Shown in pieces: positions 1 to 6,739 of a DNA stretch of 23,129 nucleotides. The DNA lies in NCBI GenBank assembly GCA_050693155.1, contig JBOGWA010000145.1, positions 1 through 23,129 of the forward strand. Direction: 5' to 3'. The stretch comes from JBOGWA01 sp050693155 (lineage in GTDB: Bacteria; Actinomycetota; UBA4738; CALAEC01). A program made the position numbers and the translations under genes. Within the stretch, counting starts at the first letter, position 1. Every line of letters begins with the position of its first letter. The notes beneath the pieces are model-generated. The model had not been told where the DNA came from. It saw nothing but the letters and a program-made list of their open reading frames with translations, and did not search any database.

Positions 1-358
1 TCACACCGGTCATGTTCGCCTCCTGGAAAGCGTCGTTTCCGACAACGGCCGTCGGCACCTGGCCGGTGATCGCGACGACCGGGACGGAGTCCATCATCGC
101 GTCGGTGAGGGCCGTAACAAGGTTGCACCCGCCCGGGCCCGACGTGACCATGCACACCCCCGGCTTCCCGGTGGCGTGCGCATATCCCTCCGCCGCGTGA
201 CCCGCGCCCTGCTCGTGGCGCATGAGGATGTGGCGGATCGACGAATCGATCAGCGGGTCGTACGCGGGCAGGATCGCCCCACCCGGCAGCCCGAAGACGA
301 CCTCAACGCCTTCCGACTCGAGGCTGCGAAGCAGCGACTGTGCGCCGGTGAGCTTCAC
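1..358 (-). CDS. ilvB: Acetolactate synthase large subunit, N-terminal part (cut by window edge)
   Basis: Catalyses the ThDP-dependent condensation of two pyruvates, or pyruvate with 2-oxobutyrate, the first common step of valine, leucine and isoleucine synthesis. Only the first ~119 residues are present; the gene runs off the left edge. The protein starts VKLTGAQSLL, as this family does, followed by the FGLPGGAILP motif, the RHEQGA motif carrying the ThDP-activating Glu (about residue 47), and the TSGPG segment of the ThDP/PYR domain. The GTG start at 358-356 is fixed because the codon just before it is the in-frame TAG of the upstream gene. An AGAGGAAG-like ribosome site lies about 12 nt upstream. 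It is the second structural gene behind the leader and attenuator at 718-874. The upstream half of this domain is diagnostic, so the call is secure; a regulatory ilvN/ilvH would be expected beyond the edge. Confidence 0.95.
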   Translation of the reverse strand, partial: MKLTGAQSLLRSLESEGVEVVFGLPGGAILPAYDPLIDSSIRHILMRHEQGAGHAAEGYAHATGKPGVCMVTSGPGGCNLVTALTDAMMDSVPVVAITGQVPTAVVGNDAFQEANMTGV

Positions 359-655
359 CTAGGCGGTCGCTTCCTCTTCGATCGGCCCGACCGGCGTGGC
401 CTGGACGCGGTAGTTGCGTACGCGCGCGAGCGCTTTACACGAGCGCTCGAACTCCCAGGGCGACCAGTCGCGCCGCCTGATCTGGAACTCGTCCCCGTCG
501 TCGAATCCCGCCGAGAGGTACGTGACCTCGCCGGCGAAGTAGTCGGTCAGGAACCGTGACTCTTCGGGAATCCCAACCTCGAGGCGGATCTGTCCGGGAC
601 CTTCCCAGACGGCCGATCCGACTCGACGCTTCCCGTCGAAGAACTCGAACCGCAT
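359..655 (-). CDS. 98-aa conserved-looking protein of unknown function in the ilv operon
   Basis: I do not recognise the family. The protein is small, soluble-looking, acidic overall, with no signal peptide, membrane segment or cysteine pair. It starts MRFEFFDGKRR and looks beta-strand rich in its first half, with alternating hydrophobic residues, then has a DWSPWEFERS segment. The ATG at 655 has a strong ribosome site (AAAGGAGT, 6 nt spacing), so translation is credible. It sits between the attenuator and ilvB and is in the same reading frame as ilvB, separated from it by a single TAG. That position argues for co-expression and possible translational coupling with acetolactate synthase. A role in branched-chain metabolism is inference from position only. 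Confidence 0.75.
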   Translation of the reverse strand: MRFEFFDGKRRVGSAVWEGPGQIRLEVGIPEESRFLTDYFAGEVTYLSAGFDDGDEFQIRRRDWSPWEFERSCKALARVRNYRVQATPVGPIEEEATA

Positions 656-717
656 TGCAGACTCCTTTCCCTTGCGGGGACCGGGAGGCTGCCTGCAGCG
701 ATCGCGCGTGCAATCAG

Positions 718-744
718 AAAAGCCACTCCGAAGGAGTGGCTTTT
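718..744 (-). terminator. Intrinsic terminator of the ilvB leader (attenuator terminator)
   Basis: Perfect 12-bp inverted repeat (718-729 with 733-744) around a 3-nt loop. In the RNA it reads AAAAGCCACTCC, TTC, then GGAGTGGCTTTT, so the stem ends in four U residues. It lies between the leader peptide stop and the first structural gene, not at the end of an operon, which is the arrangement of a transcription attenuator. The symmetrical A/T ends mean it could also stop transcripts from the other strand. Confidence 0.8.
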
Positions 745-779
745 GGCGCGACCGGGCAGGCTGCCGCCCGGCCCGCGCC
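745..779 (-). promoter_or_regulatory. GC-rich pre-terminator hairpin of the ilvB leader
   Basis: In the RNA the segment starts with the last G of the leader peptide's TAG stop. GGCGCG (779-774) pairs with CGCGCC (750-745) and CCGGGC (771-766) pairs with GCCCGG (757-752), giving 12 G-C/C-G pairs around the loop GGCAGCCT, with a GG and a single-U bulge. It directly abuts the terminator. A ribosome finishing the leader peptide would cover its 5' arm, while one stalled at the Leu/Val/Ile codons might not, so it is a plausible switching element. No clear antiterminator pairing with the terminator's 5' arm was found, so the exact logic is open. Confidence 0.5.
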
Positions 780-835
780 TAGCTAATAAGTACGAGGGCC
801 GCCTGCGAAACGAACGAGATCGCAGCGCCGCTCAT
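779..835 (-). CDS. Branched-chain leader peptide (18 aa) upstream of ilvB
   Basis: ATG at 835 opens an 18-codon ORF, MSGAAISFVSQAALVLIS, ending in TAG. Four consecutive branched-chain residues (Leu-Val-Leu-Ile) precede the final Ser, encoded CTC GTA CTT ATT; GTA, CTT and ATT are scarce codons in this GC-rich DNA. The stop is followed at once by a GC hairpin and a terminator hairpin. Ile/Leu/Val-rich leader peptides are a known control device of ilv operons in enterobacteria and actinobacteria. The ATG is about 10 nt after the -10 box, so the transcript would be leaderless or nearly so, which fits the lack of a ribosome site. Confidence 0.7.
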   Translation of the reverse strand: MSGAAISFVSQAALVLIS

Positions 836-845
836 GAGGTGGCCC

Positions 846-874
846 ATTGTGGGGGTGATATCGGCCCTTGTCAA
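846..874 (-). promoter_or_regulatory. Housekeeping-type promoter of the ilvB operon
   Basis: On the minus strand a perfect -35 TTGACA (874-869) is followed after 17 nt by CACAAT (851-846), a 4/6 match to TATAAT. The start point would fall at about 840-835, just before or at the leader peptide ATG. It lies in the gap between the 588-aa protein gene, which ends at 939, and the ilv genes. Confidence 0.7.
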
Positions 875-938
875 GAGAGGTTGAGCACGGAGCCGCAAAG
901 AGGTCCGAATGCTCCCGTTTTTCTGCCGAGCGCCGGGT

Positions 939-2705
939 TCATCCTTGTCTTGCGCGCTCCATCGCTTCGGCGATAGCGAGGATGACGTCCTCGTCGACGC
1001 GGTAGCCGTAGACGCTGTACTCGCCCTCCTGATCGTCCAGCGTCGCGGGCCAGATCACCTGGCGCGCCGGACCAAGCCGCCCGAGGAGCGCGGGGACGCC
1101 GTTGATCTCGATCGGTTCAGGGTCCTCCACCCCGCCGCACCCAAGGTTGAAATAGGTGTTGTCGCCGTATCCCACGTTCAGCTGCGCCGGGCGCTTTCCG
1201 TCCCTAGGCACGAGCATGTTGAGTTCCCCATGGATCTGGTCCCGATACGACCACGCGTAGAGAGGCCAACGAGCGGCGAGCCGGGTTCCTTCCGGAAGGG
1301 GCGCCGGGGTCATGACCGGAATCGGCAGAATCTGCTCGAGGAAGTCGACCCCGTCGGCGATGGTCTCAATCCGGACCAGCCCGGACCCCGAGATGGTTGC
1401 CGGATCCGCGACTAGCCGGCCGGCCACCGAGTGCACGTGGACCATCACGTGCCGATACGAGAATCCCTCCCGGCTCCTTCCGTACACGGTCACGGGAACG
1501 AGCCAGCCGTCCTCGGCCCTCTCCGGAGCCCCGGCAAGCACGCTCGCCCCCCTAAACGGAAGGAGCGATCGGTCGAACGGTCGGTTGAGGAGCAGCTGCG
1601 CCCTCCCCGTTCGGCCGGGCTCTCCACTGAGGAAACTCTCGGCGGCGATGACCGCCCTCTGCGCTTCGATCGGGCCCATGACGATCGGCGCGGGGCTTAC
1701 TGCGGGCTCCCAGGCGTGCTCGAGCACGGACCATTGCTTCGATTCCGGATCGACGGCCCCGATCACCGAGTCACCACTCGGCGAGATCAGGTCCATCAGG
1801 ATTAACGAGGGTTCGCCGACGATCGCGAGCCGAGCGGCGGGCCGAAGGACGAAACCGCTCGGGGGGCTCAGTTCTTCCTCTTGCCGGGAGCTCCACGCGC
1901 GATCTCGAAGAATGAGTCTCGTGACGCCGTCGGTGCCGCGTCGAATGACCGCCAGCTTCCAGCCGTCTCCGACTGCTGCCGCGAACTCATCCCCGTCGGC
2001 GGCCACGCGGCGGTTCGCCCACTTGTTGTGAAAGCCCAGGTCGACACTCTGGACGTGTCCCCAGTTCGTGATCCTCGAAAACGCGAGCTCGTTCCGGTAC
2101 CAGAAGGGGGCGGCGTAGCCGGCGTCGACACGATCGAACTCGCCCGAACGGAGATCGAGGTTCCAGACCGCCGAGTCCGTCCACGGGTCTCCAGTCGGGC
2201 TGGCGAGCCCGAAGGCCAGGCGGTCGCCTCGCGGTCCCCAGGTCAGCCCAGTCACCCGTGGCGCGCTCTGGTAGCGCGACATGATTACGCCGACTCGCCG
2301 GATCGTCGAGCCGTCTGCGGCTGCCATCCACAGCTCCTGGCCTTCCGCGGTGTCGGTGAGAAACGCGATCGTGCGTGCGTCCGGCGAGAACGTCGGGGAG
2401 GAGACACCCGGGAGCTCGACGACGAGGCGCTTCCTGGAGCCGTCCGGGAGCGCCGTCCAGAGCCGCGTGCAGCTCACGTACGCGATCCCAGCGACCGGTG
2501 CATGGCTCTTCGGACGTAGCGCATCGGGAAGCGGGGCGATCGGATCGATGGAATCGATCGAGGCCGCGGGAAGCGGTCGCGGGCTCCATCGGACGCGCTC
2601 GGGCTCCCCGGAGAACGCAACGAGCGGTGCGGCAAGCGCCGCCAGCAGAACGAGGAACACGATCGGAGCGAAGCGAAACCCGAAGCGGGGGGACGGAGAC
2701 GTCAC
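939..2705 (-). CDS. Exported or membrane-anchored TolB/WD40-like beta-propeller protein
   Basis: Predicted extracytoplasmic protein of 588 aa. The N-terminus has a basic stretch followed by a hydrophobic segment (about residues 12-31), a signal peptide or anchor. The body carries PD40/TolB-like blades, such as SPTFSPDARTIAFLTD followed by ELWMAAADG, and TGLTWGPRGDRLAFGLASP. The C-terminal end (YSVYGYRVDEDVILAIAEAM) resembles the tail of DUF4367-like domains, which also occur in the anti-sigma factor of this window. The GTG start at 2705 overlaps the stop of the upstream membrane-protein gene by 4 nt (GTGA) and has a strong GGAGG site 7 nt upstream. The pair is probably transcribed from the ECF-type element at 3528-3558. 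Substrate or ligand is unknown; a surface sensing or scaffolding role is inference. Confidence 0.75.
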   Translation of the reverse strand: MTSPSPRFGFRFAPIVFLVLLAALAAPLVAFSGEPERVRWSPRPLPAASIDSIDPIAPLPDALRPKSHAPVAGIAYVSCTRLWTALPDGSRKRLVVELPGVSSPTFSPDARTIAFLTDTAEGQELWMAAADGSTIRRVGVIMSRYQSAPRVTGLTWGPRGDRLAFGLASPTGDPWTDSAVWNLDLRSGEFDRVDAGYAAPFWYRNELAFSRITNWGHVQSVDLGFHNKWANRRVAADGDEFAAAVGDGWKLAVIRRGTDGVTRLILRDRAWSSRQEEELSPPSGFVLRPAARLAIVGEPSLILMDLISPSGDSVIGAVDPESKQWSVLEHAWEPAVSPAPIVMGPIEAQRAVIAAESFLSGEPGRTGRAQLLLNRPFDRSLLPFRGASVLAGAPERAEDGWLVPVTVYGRSREGFSYRHVMVHVHSVAGRLVADPATISGSGLVRIETIADGVDFLEQILPIPVMTPAPLPEGTRLAARWPLYAWSYRDQIHGELNMLVPRDGKRPAQLNVGYGDNTYFNLGCGGVEDPEPIEINGVPALLGRLGPARQVIWPATLDDQEGEYSVYGYRVDEDVILAIAEAMERARQG

Positions 2706-3517
2706 TTCAGCACCTCCTCGAGATCGGGAGCCGGAGTCGCGTTCGAGGTCTGAAACGGCGCAAGCAGGACTGCCGTTTGCCGGCGCTTAACCACGATCAC
2801 GAGCCCGACCAGAAGCATCGCCGCGATCCCCCACCCGGCAATGGTGAGCGGCGAAGGCGAACGATCCCGCCTGAGTCCGGCCAGCGCTGCCTCAGCGGCT
2901 CCGACGTCCCGGCTCAACACGGAATTCTCTACCTCCAGAGAAGCCAATTCCGATCCCAGTTCGCGCTCGACCTGCCGCGCCTCTCGCCGAAGCCGGAACC
3001 GCACGGTCCGCAGTCGTTCGATAAGCCGGTCTCGCGCGTGCATCAGTTGGGCTTCCTCGCGGGTCGCCGCGATGTTGAACCAGCCGCCGATCAGGTCACC
3101 GACATACGCATCGCGACAGGGGTCGTCGCAAATCCCGACGGAGTACCCGCCGGGATCAACGTCCGGAACGACGAAACGAATCCGAGCGAGGGCGTTCACG
3201 TCGCCGGTGCGATCGACGATCGTGATCAGTCCGAGTGGGATGGCTGCCGGTGGGATCCGAGGAGGGCGGAGCCACATGTCTCCGGGAACGAGATACGCAT
3301 ACCAGGGCCCGTCCTCGATGCGTGGCTGGCCTTTGATTCGGGCCGTGAACGACGTCCGACCCACGGCCTCATCGCCGGGGACGAAATATGAGCGGTTGAA
3401 CTCGAAGACCGAGCCGCCTCCACTCGCAGCGGGCGAAGTCACCAGCACTCCCGCCGAGAGGATGGCCCCAATCAGGAGGGCTCTGAAGACACGACCAGCC
3501 CTGGCATTCGTTCTCAT
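2702..3517 (-). CDS. Secreted-domain, coiled-coil, single-pass membrane protein of unknown function
   Basis: The 271-aa protein has a signal peptide (hydrophobic residues ~11-30), a globular extracytoplasmic domain (~35-150) with a Cys pair (ICDDPC, Cys130 and Cys134) that could form a disulfide, a charged helical stretch (~152-215) with coiled-coil character, a membrane helix (~225-243) and a short KRR-started cytoplasmic tail. The domain begins FVPGDEAVGRTSF, reminiscent of Ig-like adaptor domains, but I cannot name a family. The ATG at 3517 lies 10 nt after the -10 part of an ECF-type element and has no good ribosome site, so the message may be leaderless. Its product and the following propeller protein probably act together at the membrane. 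Confidence 0.7.
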   Translation of the reverse strand: MRTNARAGRVFRALLIGAILSAGVLVTSPAASGGGSVFEFNRSYFVPGDEAVGRTSFTARIKGQPRIEDGPWYAYLVPGDMWLRPPRIPPAAIPLGLITIVDRTGDVNALARIRFVVPDVDPGGYSVGICDDPCRDAYVGDLIGGWFNIAATREEAQLMHARDRLIERLRTVRFRLRREARQVERELGSELASLEVENSVLSRDVGAAEAALAGLRRDRSPSPLTIAGWGIAAMLLVGLVIVVKRRQTAVLLAPFQTSNATPAPDLEEVLK

Positions 3518-3527
3518 TGGTTCCGAA

Positions 3528-3558
3528 AGAACAGTCGCTTGCGGGGGCCGAATGGTTC
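3528..3558 (-). promoter_or_regulatory. Candidate ECF sigma promoter of the membrane/propeller gene pair
   Basis: On the minus strand GAACC (3558-3554) is followed after exactly 16 nt by CGACTGTTCT (3537-3528). The same two blocks with the same 16-nt spacing occur upstream of the sigma operon at 7449-7419. A GAAC-type -35 with a CG-rich -10 is typical of group 4 sigma factors. The predicted start lies a few nt before the ATG at 3517. Confidence 0.6.
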
Positions 3559-3575
3559 TCGGCTAGTCCTCTCAA

Positions 3576-4778
3576 CTAGTCCTGAGGTGAAAGCGGGAAG
3601 CGGAGGAACTCGAAGTGGTTCCCGTCAGGGATCAGCCACCTGCCGCCCCAGGTGAATCCCCAGCGCTCGAAGACCTCCACGATGCGTGGGTCCATCGTCG
3701 GCTTCGCGCCGAACGTATTCCCGGAGACATTCAGATCGATGGCCACCCCCCACGCATGGTGGGAGATGCCCGCTCCGGGGTCGTGCCTTATGAACCGGGG
3801 CGAGTAACACCCACCGTAATCCGCCGGATCAACGAGATCCCCGAGCCCCCGGTCGACGAGCTCGCCGAGCGCTCCATCGAGTTGGGAGATGACCCCGCGG
3901 TGACACTGGATCCTACCGAGGATTGGCGCCTCCGCCGTCACGATGCTGTCGGCTACCCACCGAGGGTCGATGCGCAGGGAACCGCCGGACGCGGGAACGG
4001 CGGCGAATTCCCCGAACAGCTCCTTGAGCCGAACGATCGGGAGGACCGCATCGCCATGACGGAAGATCGGCGTCTCTCCCGGACCGCGAATCTGCATGCG
4101 GACCCCGGCCGGGAGAGCCCGGCGAAGAGCACGCTCGACTTCCTGCCTCGATGCAGACCGCTTCGGTGCAACGAGGAGGTAACGGGCGCGACCTGCGCCG
4201 AGCCTTCGCCCGACCTCCTCCGACACGACCACCTCATGCGCACCGACCAGCTCGTCGTCGACGACCGCCCGAACACGGAGAGACGTGCCGCCGAATTCCA
4301 GCGTTCCCCCCGGGCCGATACCTCGGAGCTTCGCCCCGCTCGCCCCGAGCAGCGCACCACCGCGGGCGAGCTGCCCGAACGCGGCCCACTCCGACGGTGG
4401 AACGAATCGGAGGTACTCCGCGGGATCGACCCCGGCCAGCTCGACCGGCGCCATCAACCCGTCTGAGGGCGTGCGAACCCGCCCATCCCGATCTCGCCAG
4501 GACGTCAGCCAGGCCACCCCGCTGTGCACGACCGCGGCCGCCTCCACCTCGTTCAGATCTCGAACCGCTGCGGCGTATCCCACTGGAAGTTGGGACGGCG
4601 TCCACGCGAGGAGCGTCGGAATCTCTGCATCCCCGAGAACCGCTTCATCGGTGTCAACCGCCGGCGGCGACAATGCCGGGTCCGGGGCCCCACCAGGAAC
4701 GGGAATAGCCAGAGCAACGACCAGACCAACCACCGCGCCGACGACGGCCGCTGCGCCGGTTCGAATTCCTCGCCTCAT
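3576..4778 (-). CDS. Membrane-anchored M15 (VanY-like) peptidase with MacB/FtsX-like extracellular domain
   Basis: Predicted zinc D,D- or L,D-carboxypeptidase acting on peptidoglycan outside the membrane; 400 aa. Residues ~8-26 form a signal anchor. Residues ~55-235 resemble the extracytoplasmic core domain of MacB/FtsX-type permeases (VELAGVDPAEYLRFVPP, then GALLGASGAKLRG and RVRAVVDDELVGAHEVVVS), but without permease helices. Residues ~270-395 are the M15 domain: SHHAWGVAIDLN gives His341 and Asp348, and DGNHFEF gives His388, the expected zinc ligands. The ATG at 4778 overlaps the anti-sigma stop by 4 nt (ATGA), so the gene is coupled to the sigma operon and is probably an output of that circuit. 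An in-frame extension to 4877 exists but has no support. Substrate specificity is not readable from the sequence. Confidence 0.85.
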   Translation of the reverse strand: MRRGIRTGAAAVVGAVVGLVVALAIPVPGGAPDPALSPPAVDTDEAVLGDAEIPTLLAWTPSQLPVGYAAAVRDLNEVEAAAVVHSGVAWLTSWRDRDGRVRTPSDGLMAPVELAGVDPAEYLRFVPPSEWAAFGQLARGGALLGASGAKLRGIGPGGTLEFGGTSLRVRAVVDDELVGAHEVVVSEEVGRRLGAGRARYLLVAPKRSASRQEVERALRRALPAGVRMQIRGPGETPIFRHGDAVLPIVRLKELFGEFAAVPASGGSLRIDPRWVADSIVTAEAPILGRIQCHRGVISQLDGALGELVDRGLGDLVDPADYGGCYSPRFIRHDPGAGISHHAWGVAIDLNVSGNTFGAKPTMDPRIVEVFERWGFTWGGRWLIPDGNHFEFLRFPLSPQD

Positions 4779-6739
4779 TGCTTCGGGCTTGGCGCGAGGG
4801 ATTCGGCGATCTGAAGCAGGCCTTTGAGGTCGAAGCCGGACGCCCGGATGGAGTGGTAGACGCCGTCCTCCACCCACTCAAGCTCGCTGCGGGTTGGGAC
4901 ATAGCGTCCGACCTCCCCCCGGACTCGAACCGACAGCACGTCGGGGTCCATGGGGGGCGGCAGGCCGGTCCCGCGCGACTGGTGAAGGCGGATCCCGACA
5001 CCGTCGAACTCCGCACCCGGACGCCGGAAGTACACCGTGACGCCTTCCTCGCCTTCCGCTCGGACGAGATGGATGGCCCAGCGCCGGTAGTCGGGCGGCA
5101 GGAACGCCGGCATCAGGAGATATGGGGCCGCCTCGGCCACCCGGCGCAAGGAGACATGCTCCCGGACGATCCCTCCGGGAAAGCGGCGAACCCTCCACGA
5201 CGCCGGGATCTGCTCCCCGACGATCGGAAGGGAGCCTGCGATCTCGAGGAGCTCTGACTGCGGAAGGTTTGACTCCACGTACACATCCACGCCATCGGCG
5301 TGAATGGAGAGCCGACGCCCGAGCCTGCCGGACGCCGGTTCGTAGTACGCGACTCCACCACCGGGGACTGAAACGGGCATGGCAAGGGACCCAACATCGC
5401 CGAACAACGCGGGCTCGGACCACGTACGAGTCTGGCGAATCTTCAGCCACGCGAGGCCACGCGCGTACGAGATCAGCGCCTCGTCCCGCGGCCTTGCTCC
5501 CCCAACAAAAGTGCCCGTCCGGTAGATGGCTAACCCGGCGGTCTCCGTCGGCACGAGGAGCTCGTAGCCGACCTCGTCGGCGACGTCCTCGAGCGAGGCG
5601 TCCCGAAAGCCTTCGTCCCGCGCCCCGACCAGGGGTCGCCGAATCGCGCGCAACGTCCCGGGCTGGGGTTCGACGCTGAACGAGCGAGCCGTTGCCTGGA
5701 AGATGGCGCGTCCATCGCCTTCCAACGGCAGGCCATTCCGGACCGCCCACACCTCTCGCTCAGGACTCGAGGCCGGGAAGACCTCGTAGGCGAGGGGGAA
5801 CAGGGTCTCCCCATCGAGCGAAACGAGCACCTCGTCGAGCGGGAAGAAGGGACGCCACAGACCGGCGGTCTGGAGAAAGGCGAAAAGCGGCTGTGCGTCC
5901 CGAGCGGCGAGGGTGAGCGTCACAATCGAGCGATCGTCGAGCTCTCCCTCGCCGACGACCTGGACGCGGCTCGTTCCGGCCAGCGTTCGCACCGGGAGCA
6001 CGATGTCGGTCGGGAGCGGTGCATCCCCGTCGAAGGGCTCACGTCCAGTGACCGCCCGGAGATCCTCCCCGGCGACCGCGCAGTTCGGCAGTCCCTCGCG
6101 CGGGCACGAGAGTGGGCCCTCGATCTGCCAGCGGGTCCCATCGACGGCGAGGGCGAGATCGTTTCGGGGCCAGGCGCCCTCGGGGTAGTCGGTCCGGTCG
6201 ATGACCTGAGCCCGGAACCGCTCCGGAGACTCGAAGGCAACGCGCGCCTCGAAGCGCCTGACCGGCACGCGGGCATGGAAGTTTCGCTCGACGATGTCGA
6301 AGATCGCGCGGTAGCTTCCGATCTCCAAGGAGGCGTCCGCCACCTGCTGCGGGATCTCGGTTGCCAGGGCGGGCGTCGGACCGCGCCGCAGGCCTGGAAC
6401 GCCAACCACGACGAGTGCGGCAACCACCGCCGCCGCGGCGAACGCGACCGCGGCGCGACTCCATTCGGGAGCGAAGACCGGTCTCCGCAACCGCAACACG
6501 GCCGGGGCGCGCCGCAGGCTGGGCTCCCGCCTGACCTCGGCCATGATCCTCGGAACCAGGTCCGGCACGTGCTCCGCGGCCTCCCGACGAACCTGTTGTC
6601 GAAGTCGATCCGCGCCTTCGGCAAACGCACGGCACCGGTGGCACGTCGCGAGGTGCGCGGAGAGGTCTCGGTCGAGGCGCGCATTCGGATCGCCGTCGAG
6701 GCGGGCCGAGAGCTCGCGCTCGGCGATCTCACACTTCAT
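4775..6739 (-). CDS. Zinc-type (ZAS) transmembrane anti-sigma factor with large sensor region
   Basis: Predicted to hold the adjacent ECF sigma factor inactive at the membrane until an envelope signal arrives. The 654-aa protein begins with a short zinc anti-sigma domain: HLATCHRC fits HxxxCxxC (His29, Cys33, Cys36). A membrane helix follows (~95-117). The outer part has a LolA/RseB-like region (~130-340; ASLEIGSYRAIFDIVERNF, then a beta-rich stretch) and two copies of a DUF4367-like ending (SELLEIAGSLP and KGLLQIAESLAP). ZAS proteins are often ~200 aa; this one carries about 530 residues outside, as if an RseA-like and an RseB-like function were joined. The ATG at 6739 has a GGAGG site (6 nt) and overlaps the sigma gene by 11 nt. 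The extracellular fold assignment is by eye and is the weakest part. Confidence 0.82.
   Translation of the reverse strand: MKCEIAERELSARLDGDPNARLDRDLSAHLATCHRCRAFAEGADRLRQQVRREAAEHVPDLVPRIMAEVRREPSLRRAPAVLRLRRPVFAPEWSRAAVAFAAAAVVAALVVVGVPGLRRGPTPALATEIPQQVADASLEIGSYRAIFDIVERNFHARVPVRRFEARVAFESPERFRAQVIDRTDYPEGAWPRNDLALAVDGTRWQIEGPLSCPREGLPNCAVAGEDLRAVTGREPFDGDAPLPTDIVLPVRTLAGTSRVQVVGEGELDDRSIVTLTLAARDAQPLFAFLQTAGLWRPFFPLDEVLVSLDGETLFPLAYEVFPASSPEREVWAVRNGLPLEGDGRAIFQATARSFSVEPQPGTLRAIRRPLVGARDEGFRDASLEDVADEVGYELLVPTETAGLAIYRTGTFVGGARPRDEALISYARGLAWLKIRQTRTWSEPALFGDVGSLAMPVSVPGGGVAYYEPASGRLGRRLSIHADGVDVYVESNLPQSELLEIAGSLPIVGEQIPASWRVRRFPGGIVREHVSLRRVAEAAPYLLMPAFLPPDYRRWAIHLVRAEGEEGVTVYFRRPGAEFDGVGIRLHQSRGTGLPPPMDPDVLSVRVRGEVGRYVPTRSELEWVEDGVYHSIRASGFDLKGLLQIAESLAPSPKQ

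Noticed and set aside
3563..3583. 8-bp direct repeat CTAGTCCT (3563-3570 and 3576-3583).
   Set aside because: Only two short copies, one containing the peptidase stop; likely chance, no mobile-element context.
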